DNA of 64,000 bases from contig OX442422.1 in NCBI GenBank assembly GCA_949361645.1, positions 8,685,426-8,749,425 on the forward strand, given 5' to 3'. The position numbers and the translations under genes were made by a program. Source of the stretch: Spongilla lacustris. Taxonomy: Eukaryota; Porifera; Demospongiae; Spongillida; Spongillidae. A model generated the notes under the pieces. The model was not told where the DNA came from and searched no databases. It saw nothing but the letters and a program-made list of their open reading frames with translations. Shown one piece after another: positions 54,301-63,300 of this stretch (positions within the stretch are counted from its first letter, which is position 1; each line of letters begins with the position of its first letter).

Positions 54301-57300
54301 CCCTTCCCGACCTTTCACTCCTCCCCTTCCCTTCACTCATTCCCTCTCCTTCACTCCTCCCTTCCCTCTCCTTTCTCCTCCTTTCACTCCTCTCAATCCC
54401 TCCTCCACTCCTCCCTTTCACTCCTCCCCTTCCCTCCCTTTCACTCCTCCCCTTCCCTTCACTCATTCCCTCCCCTCCACTCTTCCCCTTCCCTCTCCTT
54501 CAATCCTCCCCTTTCCTCTCCTTCACTCCTCCCCTTCACTCCCATCCACTCCTCTTCCCTCTCCTTCACTCCTCCCCTTTGCTCCCCTCCACTGCTCCCT
54601 TTCACTCCCCTTCACTCCCCTCCACTCCTCCCCTTCACTCCTCCCCTTTGCTCCCCTCCACTGCTCCCTTTCACTCCCCTTCACTCCCCTCCACTCCTCC
54701 CCTTCACTCCCCTCACTCCTCCCCTTCCCTCTCCTTCACTCCTCTCATTCCCTCTTCTTCACTCCTCCCCTCCACTTCTCTCAATCCCTCCTCCACTCCT
54801 ATGATATGTGATATGTGAGGGAGTGAGGGTGTATATGTAATATTAATACTTTAACCCTTTTAACCGTTGACGCCCAGCCTGACAGTAGCACATGGAGAAG
54901 GAGTAACATGTAAGAATTGCAGGGTGGGCAGAGATAGGAAATCGGCAACACGGGCTGCGCTGGCAATAGCGCTAGTGTCGTTCACTAATCAATTTGATCC
55001 GTTCGCGCGTTGCGCTATTATTAAAGCATGTAACTAGTATGACTTTCCTTGGCTGTCTGCGTTACTAGTACATGTGCATGCATGGTTATGCTGAATGTTT
55101 TCTTCTTGTTTCTTGTAGTAGCCTTCTTCCAGTCAAAACAATCCTAGGTCATGGTTTGATGAAGAAAAGCTGTCTAGTAATGACAACATCATGATGGAAA
55201 AGATGCTGTGCAATGAACTGATATCAGAACACCAAGTACATGTACAGCCATTAACAGATGACTTATTGATAAGGTGAATTGTATCCCAAATTCTGTCCTT
55301 GGAAAGTGTAGGACTGTGGTCCATAGAGTGACTGTGTAGGGGGAGGAGGTGGGGTAGTATAGAAGCCTTGGGAGGAGATTTCTCCAATCTTCGGGAAGCA
55401 CCTCCATCCCTCACATTCGCTCCTCCCCTTTCTTCCTCACCTTCCCTCTCATTCCCTCCCTTTCCCTCCTCCACTTCTCTCCTTCCCTCTCCTTCACTCC
55501 TCCCCTTCCCTCTCCTTCACTCCTCCCCATCCCTCCTCATTCCCTCTCCTTCACTCCTCCCATCCCTCCTCCACTCCTCCCCTTCCCTCCTCTTATTCCC
55601 TCTCCTTCACTCCTCCCTTTCCCTCTTCTCCACTCCTCCCCTTCCCTCCCTTTCACTCCTCACATTCCGTTCCTTCACTCCTCCCCTTCCCTCCCTTTCA
55701 CTCCTCTCATTCCCTCCCCTTCACTCCTCTTCCCTCTCCTTCACTTCTCCACTCCTCCCCTTCACTCCCCTCCACTCCTCCCCTCCACTCCTCCCCTTCA
55801 CTCCCCTCCACTCCTCCCCTTCACTCCCCTCCACTCCTCCCCTTCACTCCCCTCCACTCCTCCCCTTCACTCCCCTCCACTCCTCCCCTTCACTCCCCTC
55901 CACTCCTCCCCTTCACTCCCCTCCACTCCTCCCCTTCACTCCCCTCCACTCCTCCCCTTCACTCCCCTCCACTCCTCCCCTTCACTCCCCTCCACTCCTC
56001 CCCTTCACTCCCCTCCACTCCTCCCCTCCACTCCTCCCCTCCACTCCTCCCCTTCACTCCCCTCCACTCCACCCCTTCACTCCCCTCCACTCCTCCCCTT
56101 CCCTCCCCTTCACTCCTCCCCTTCACTCCCCTCATTCCTACCCTCCCCTACACTCCCCTCTTTCCTCCCTCCCTTCACTCTTCTCTTTCCTTCAGTTCCT
56201 TCATCTCCTTCCCTTCATTTTACCTCTAACCTTTACTACCCTCTTTCTCAAACATACAAACACCGCAGTACCCTGTTCTGTATTTCCTGTCACACAACTG
56301 TGGTAGTACATGTATATACGTAAAGGGAGCCCTGTTTGCTATTTTTTTCCTCTGTTCCTCATCTTGCAGATTAAAGAACCTATTGTAAGCTTACATGTAC
56401 ATGTACATGTAGCACAAACTGAGGTTTTAGATAAGATGTGGTCAGGATAATATGTCTATTTATAGTGGTATGTACACATTCATGGACAGTGGTTTGTGTT
56501 CTGGACTTGTTTGTGATGCTGACTCACTTCAGTCTTGGTAATAATAGTTCAGTACAATGTACATGTATCACACACACATACCCACTGCACACCACAGTGC
56601 TTTTGTGCTCTGACTTGTTTGTTGTGCTGACTGATATGCTGCTCACTTTAGTCTTGATAATATTGTGTGTATGCATCATTCCCTCTCCTTCACTCCTCCC
56701 CTTCACTCCCCTCCACTCCTCCCCTTCCCTCCCTTTCACTCCTCACATTCCTCTCCTTCACTCCTCCCCTTCCCTCTCCTTCACTCCTTCTCTTCCCTCC
56801 CTCTCCTTCATTCCTCCCCTTCCCTCTCCTTCACTCCTCTCAATCCCTCCTCCACTCCTCCCCTTCACTCCCCTTCACTCCCCTCCACTCCTCCCTTCAC
56901 TCTCCTTCACTCCTCCCCTTCACTCCCTTTCACTCCTTCCCTCCCTTTCACTCCTCCCCTTCACTCCTCTCAATCCCTCCTTCACTCACTTTCACTCCTC
57001 ACATTCTGTCCCCTTCACTCATCCCCTTCCTTCTCCTTGACTCAACCCTTTCCCTCCCCTTCACTCCCCTCATCCCTACCCTCCCCTACACTTCCCTCCC
57101 TTCACTCTTCTCTTTCCTTCAGTTCCTTCATCTCCTTCCCTTCATTTTACCTCTAACCTTTACTACCCTCTTTCTCAAACATACAAACACTGCAGTACCC
57201 TGTTCTGTATTTCCTGTCACACAACTGTGGTAGTATATAGTAAAGGGAGCCCTATTTGCTATTTCTCCCTCTATTCTGTGTACATTTGGCCTTGACATTA

Positions 57301-60300
57301 AGTCCTCATCTTGCAGCTTATTACATTTTTTTAAGGAACCTATTGTAAGCTTACAAGTACATGTACATGTAGCACAAACTAATGTGTTAGATAAGATGTG
57401 GTCAGGATAACATGTCCATTTATAGTGATATGTACACATTCATGGTACACATGCACACCACAGTGGTTTGTGTTCTGGACTTGTTTGTGATGCTGACTCA
57501 CTTCAGTCTTGGTAATAATAGTTCAGTACATGTATCACACACACATTCCCATATGCACACCACAGTGGTTTTGTGCTCTGGACTTGTTTGTTGTGCTGAC
57601 TGATATGCTGCTCACTTCAGTCTTGAGAATATTGTGTGTATGCATCTGTGACACTTGTATGTTGCCCATTAACAGGTTCATACATGTATAAGGTGTATCA
57701 TCCACATATGTGCCATTTAATTTACCTCTCTGTTCCTCTCTCCCTAGGGCAATAGGCTATCATCCAAGTGACTTCTGTTGAAAATGAGTGAACTATGATT
57801 AGATGCTATATGAACATGTCATTGTGAAATTATTGTGCAGTTTTGATAATGATCCTTTTAACATAGTTTCATAGCTATAGTAGCATGTGGATAGCAGAAA
57901 GGTTAGTGGTCATCTGAAGTACACTAGAGCCAAGGCGCCTTAGCCAAGCAAAGGCATCAGGTCTTCTATGTCATGTGTACTACTCACCTGGCCAACAGAC
58001 ACCTGTACATGATCTAAAGATGACTCTAACCTAGACATCGAGTGTAAATTTTAGCTAGTCACAGCATTAATTTCTGTGTGGTAACTCCACCGATGTACGC
58101 TGCTGAGCTCACCACAACAGCATGCACTGACTCATGGATGCTTAATTATATATTTATAGATACATGCTGTAGTCTCATCAGAGAAGCATAGTCATTTCAC
58201 CCTGCAGAGCCATATATGAGCTGTTTGTGACACCTCCATTGCCTAAATCAATTATAAAACCGGCTTATGTATTACTTATTTTGTGTACATTGAGGCATTA
58301 ATTGACTCAGGAACCAGCTGCAGATGAAAGGTAACAAATATTGCAGCACTGTAAATAATTCATGCACAGTATAAAAAATCATATGCATATATGATACTAC
58401 ATGCGAACGAATACAGCATATATGAAAAATAATAATAAGCAACTAAAGATGCACCACACATCTAAATCTACAATGCACTTCTACTCAACATCGCTCTTGA
58501 GTTGGCCTTAATTAGGGACATGTTCAGACGACCGTATAGATTTGATATCACTCTGGACATCGTTTGGTTGGTTTTGATGCAGAGCCTGCTGGCCAAACGT
58601 GAGATGGTCCGTTGTGCTTCTATGCCCCATGCACCATGTAGGCTTCCACTGCTAAGGGCACACAGATCCATCCAAGTTCCTCACACTTTGGATCGTTTTC
58701 AATATGCATATAATAATTAAAGCTAAGTATGAAAGGAAAGTTTAAGTCCCTTTCTGCAGCTAACTGATAATTCATCAGTGCACAGTTATAATTATAATTA
58801 TATATAAACTAATGCTAAGCTGCGTGCGCAGCTTATACATATGAATGGAAAGTTTAAGTCCCTTTCTGCAGCTATGCAAGAAATTAAGACTGAGAGCTAT
58901 GGGGCGTGGCACAATACACGTACAGTCGTGGTAGCCAGCACGTTCAATGATATATTCTTATCAGTGTACATATGTAACAGAAAGCATCCCTGAGCCGGTC
59001 AGTTGGATGCGGGCTGCATATACTGATGACGGTTGCTGCATGCATATATAATATATATGGGCTGGACCAATCGTTCGATGCACCGGCAAAATATCCTGCA
59101 TACATGTACATTGATCATATACCCGGCAGAACTAAGCGTCATTTACTATAACTATTCAGAATACAGTGGAACCGTTCCCTAAGGCTATATAAGTTTCTTC
59201 CTGCATGCTGCACCTGAACTGAATTATACCTATGCCCATCGTCCCATATCTTTGATGGGGGGCGTGGCTCGATACACATGTAGATAGCATGTTCATTGAT
59301 AGAATATAACAGAAAGCATCCATGAGTAAGGTCTTAAGCTGCACGCTGTTGTGTGTGTCGGTTGCTGCATGCAAGGACATTATGGAGAATTAATTCAATC
59401 AGTAGTTAATCATTGAATGCGGCACACATTATATATCTTAAGGTAACGCCTCGATCATAAATATTAGGACTAAGCTGCAGCATGCATATTGTAGGTATTG
59501 CAGTGGAAAGCTTTCCGCTTTACGTCCTTTCCTGCATGATGCACCTAAATCGCTTATATCAATCGTGATGGCGATGAGGGGCGGGCCTCAATACACATGT
59601 CAACTGAGGACAATACACTCTTCAACTGAAGGTACATACCTATATACGATTAGGGAGCATCGCATGCATGCATTAACGTTGAAACAGTTATATTTAGTAT
59701 TTAATATTTTTACTAGGGAAATGCATGTCGTGTTATATCTTCAATAAAATTATGGTCAAACGCATATTGGTACATGGTACGTCCAGTTCCGAGTCAACAA
59801 ATCAGAATTGAACATTCATCACACTAACTGATATGAATCTGTTCTAAGTGTGCTGACAATTACCTTATATGGCTTGCTGGCAGCTGGACATCATAAACCA
59901 CAAGTGCTGAGATCATGTTTATCACATGAGCTAGGATCAAAACTTTCACTGCTACACAACAGTAACTACTAGCAGCTTAGTATTACATGTACCTCTTTTA
60001 AAAAGATGATAGGGGCTGGGGCCCTTATCAAGATTGGTTTCCTACTATTTGCTGTTAGCTGGCCATCACAGACGTACATGGTGTTGTTACATGTACATGT
60101 ATACAGCAGAACACACTGGTCTGATTGATCTCCTGGGCCAGGGACCTCTTACCTTCGTGTACATGTACACCCTACTGATTAGTGTATTTTATAGGTATAG
60201 TAACACATGAAAATTGATAAATACCTGATTATAAATGAATATTCATACAATAAAATTGTCCATCTACAAAGTTCTACGTCTCTTCTGAGCAGCAAGATCC

Positions 60301-63300
60301 TTAAGGAGATGCTGTTGGATACAAGTATTGATAGTAACAAAACATTATTAGCACACATCGGTTGGGGTGGGGCGCTGAGCACAGAATCAATCAGGAACAC
60401 AAACACCCTTCATCAAATACCTTTAACATAAAAGCACACAAACCCGCCAAAAAATCCTTTCCAGAGATGTACGATAAAAGTCATATATTGCGCTGGGCTA
60501 TACAGTACTAGAAAGACACACTTGCACACTGCATATCTTTTATTTGGGGGTCCCATACATGTACATGTATACATACATATACATATACATTCTCTGGTTA
60601 AATCGATAAGGGTTCAGGGTAGGATTAAGGTGGAGCCATGGTATGAGAGGTTTCAAAAATATCATACGGCTAATAATGTCGTGAGTGTGAGGAGGGAGAA
60701 GAGGGGGTGGGAGGGGATAGAAGGGATAGAGGGGATGGGAGGGTGAGAGGGGACGGGAGGGTGAGAGAGGACGGGAGGGTAAGAGGGGACGGGAGGGGGA
60801 GAGGGGATGGGAGGGGGAGGGGATGGGAGGGGAAGAGGGGATGGGTGGGGGAGAGGGATGTGAGGGGGAGAGGGATTGGAGGGGAGGGGATGGGAGGGGG
60901 ATAGGGGATGGGAAGGGGATAGGGGATGTGAAGGGAAAGGGGATGGGAGGGGAAGAGAGGGGATGGAAGGGAGGAGAGGGGATGGGAGGGACAGGAGGAA
61001 GAGACGAGTATGGAAGGGAGAGATGATGGAATAGGAGAGAGAGAGGGATGGGAGAATAGATGGGAGGGGGAGAGGATGCGACGGTAAGGGGATGTGAGGA
61101 AGTGAGAGCGAACGGGAGGGAGAGGTGACTATGGAAGGGAGAGACGAGGGGATGGGAGAGAGGGGATTGGAGGGGGACGAAGTTTTGGAGGGAGAGAGAC
61201 AAGAGATTGGGAATGGGACAGAGAGATAGGAGGGATGTAGAGGAGGAAAGAAGAGGCATGCTCCATCATTTCTTCTTTGCCTTAATTTCCCCTACCTCCA
61301 GGTTTCACCCATTCTATCCACATGACACATGATGTGCACACAAGAAACACATGATGCATGCAGAGAAACACAACATGCAAACCAATACCCAACCCTCAGT
61401 CCAAATCTTCAATCCCCTGCCTCCACAACTACAATGTACATGTAGCACTAACCTCCTTCCACCACTCCCAGCTATGCTATTTAACCATTACAAACATGAA
61501 CACATAGGCTTCAATTACATCACAAAATTTTCCAATACCATCAAATGTCTAAGCACCCCACCCCAATGACAATTGTTCTTTCTTACTTTTGAAACACAGC
61601 ATCATGTCAACCAGAGCTACATGTAATCCTCTACTGATAACTGGATTTAGAGTAATAGAATGGGTCAAAAATAAGCTGTTCCGCTGTTTTTACAGAAAAG
61701 AGGCGTATTCAAACAGAATATAGTGTGCGCGCAATAATTAGAACTTACTTCAAAATTAGGTCAGCCTGCTGTAACAACTACTAACAAGTCTGTTCATCTG
61801 GTTTCGAACTCTGTAGCGTAAGACAAGCACACTTGAAATTAAAAGAAGATATGTAAGAATAGACCACTTACTTCATATAGTATTTCGACTGAAAATACGA
61901 ACGTTCGTGTCTCTGCCGAATCGGAGCAGCTGCATAGCAATCTATTAATTTTAATATTGTGGCGGTAATTATTATTTAGGATGTGAATTAAATTAAATTG
62001 CACTCGCGAGTGCGCGCGAGCGTACACTACTCGCGGAGGCACGCGCGAGTACTATTAGTACTCGCGCGAGTACCAGTACTTATTCGCTCGCGAGTTATAG
62101 TTCAAGCACTCGCGTGCTACTCGCGCACGCAAAATACTTCCTCGCATTTTGCGAGGACCCATCCGACTACTCGCGTGTACCCATGCGACAACACGCGAGT
62201 TTTTTTAACTTGCGCGCGGACGGTACTGTACTACTTGTGTGGAATATCTCCTTTCCGCTCCTGGTATTAATTTGAACATTAAGAATAGGGTGAGTTGGTT
62301 TGCTGAGTGTTGCTGTATATCACTGTGCATAGCAACTAATTTGGAGCTGATATTGTATGCAGTAATCTATCATTGCATTTGTAACCTTATTACTTTTCGT
62401 TTCAGTGCATGTAGATATATCGATTGCCAAAAACACTTGTTCAAAATTATAGCTTGGGCTCCACCCAGCCTATTTCATTACATGTACATCATCTTAGCCA
62501 CTGTAAAACTGTTTTCTAGCTGCAGTTATGTCTTGGAGCTAATCTTGAGCAAGACTTTATAAAGATAGGTGTGCATGTTCTGATCCACGAATTTAGCAGA
62601 ATTGGGATAAAAAGTAATGTTCTGTAACTCAGTAGTGCATGGGTAAACCACACTGATACATGTACATCATGTTACACACAGACGTTTCTTAGAAGACTGC
62701 GAAACTAACCTGCATGTACCAGGGTACTGGAATTAGTTGATCATTCAAAATTGATTGTTGTTGATTGTACATGTAGATTGTTGCAACACTTAACACTCAA
62801 TTTGTGACCATCACTAATGACCCCTTAATACAAACAAAAAACATTGAATGTCCTGCTCAACAGAAGACCCTGCTGGTACATGTAGTTAAAATTACCAATT
62901 GCACACACTTTTATCATTATACATGTATATTACCTTATTGTATTGTAATAATTGTACAGCAAAAAAAAAAAAACACTATGTTTGATGACCATGTATTACT
63001 TGTACATGTGTACATTGCACCCACCATGTTGACTGAACTATTGTACCCACTCCAGTGTGGTCATACTCCATTACACCTTGCTGCAAGGGGAGGTTATACT
63101 GTCTGTGTGGAACATTTCCTTTCTGCTACTGGTATTGATGTGAACATTATCAATATTGTGAGTTGGTCCATTGAATGAGATGTGACGAATAAAGTGGGAG
63201 AAATGCAAGTAGTAATCAGCAATTGACAGTTTGTGGAGTAAATCATACATATCAGTACAGTACTTGAGAGACATTCAACGCATGTAAATTGTACAATATA

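Larger units (their letters stand above)
50443..62228. mobile_element. 11.8-kb TIR element (Tc1-like ends) inside an exon
   Basis: The left end CAGTACCGTCC and the right end (complement) match. TA precedes the left end (50441-50442) and follows the right end (62229-62230), and the host exon is interrupted at one TA. The first 25 bases of the two termini agree at about 22 positions. TA plus CAGT ends fit Tc1/mariner-like elements, but 11.8 kb is far longer than usual and no transposase is seen. Its content is the captured exon pair, pyrimidine arrays and other repeats listed below. Confidence 0.8.

Noticed and set aside
51679..54818. Three overlapping open frames of about 1000 codons, rich in Ser, Pro, Leu, Phe
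   Set aside because: The strand is almost purely C and T, so stop codons cannot occur in any frame. The three frames are equally open and encode only repeat translations.
55368..57233. Further Ser/Pro/Leu-rich frames
   Set aside because: Same pyrimidine-array artefact, with breaks only where unique sequence begins.
58468..58720. Overlapping 67-72-codon frames on both strands
   Set aside because: No domain, splice signal or repeat support; likely chance.
60540..61259. A 239-codon minus-strand frame
   Set aside because: Reads the complement of the purine minisatellite; low complexity with no domain.
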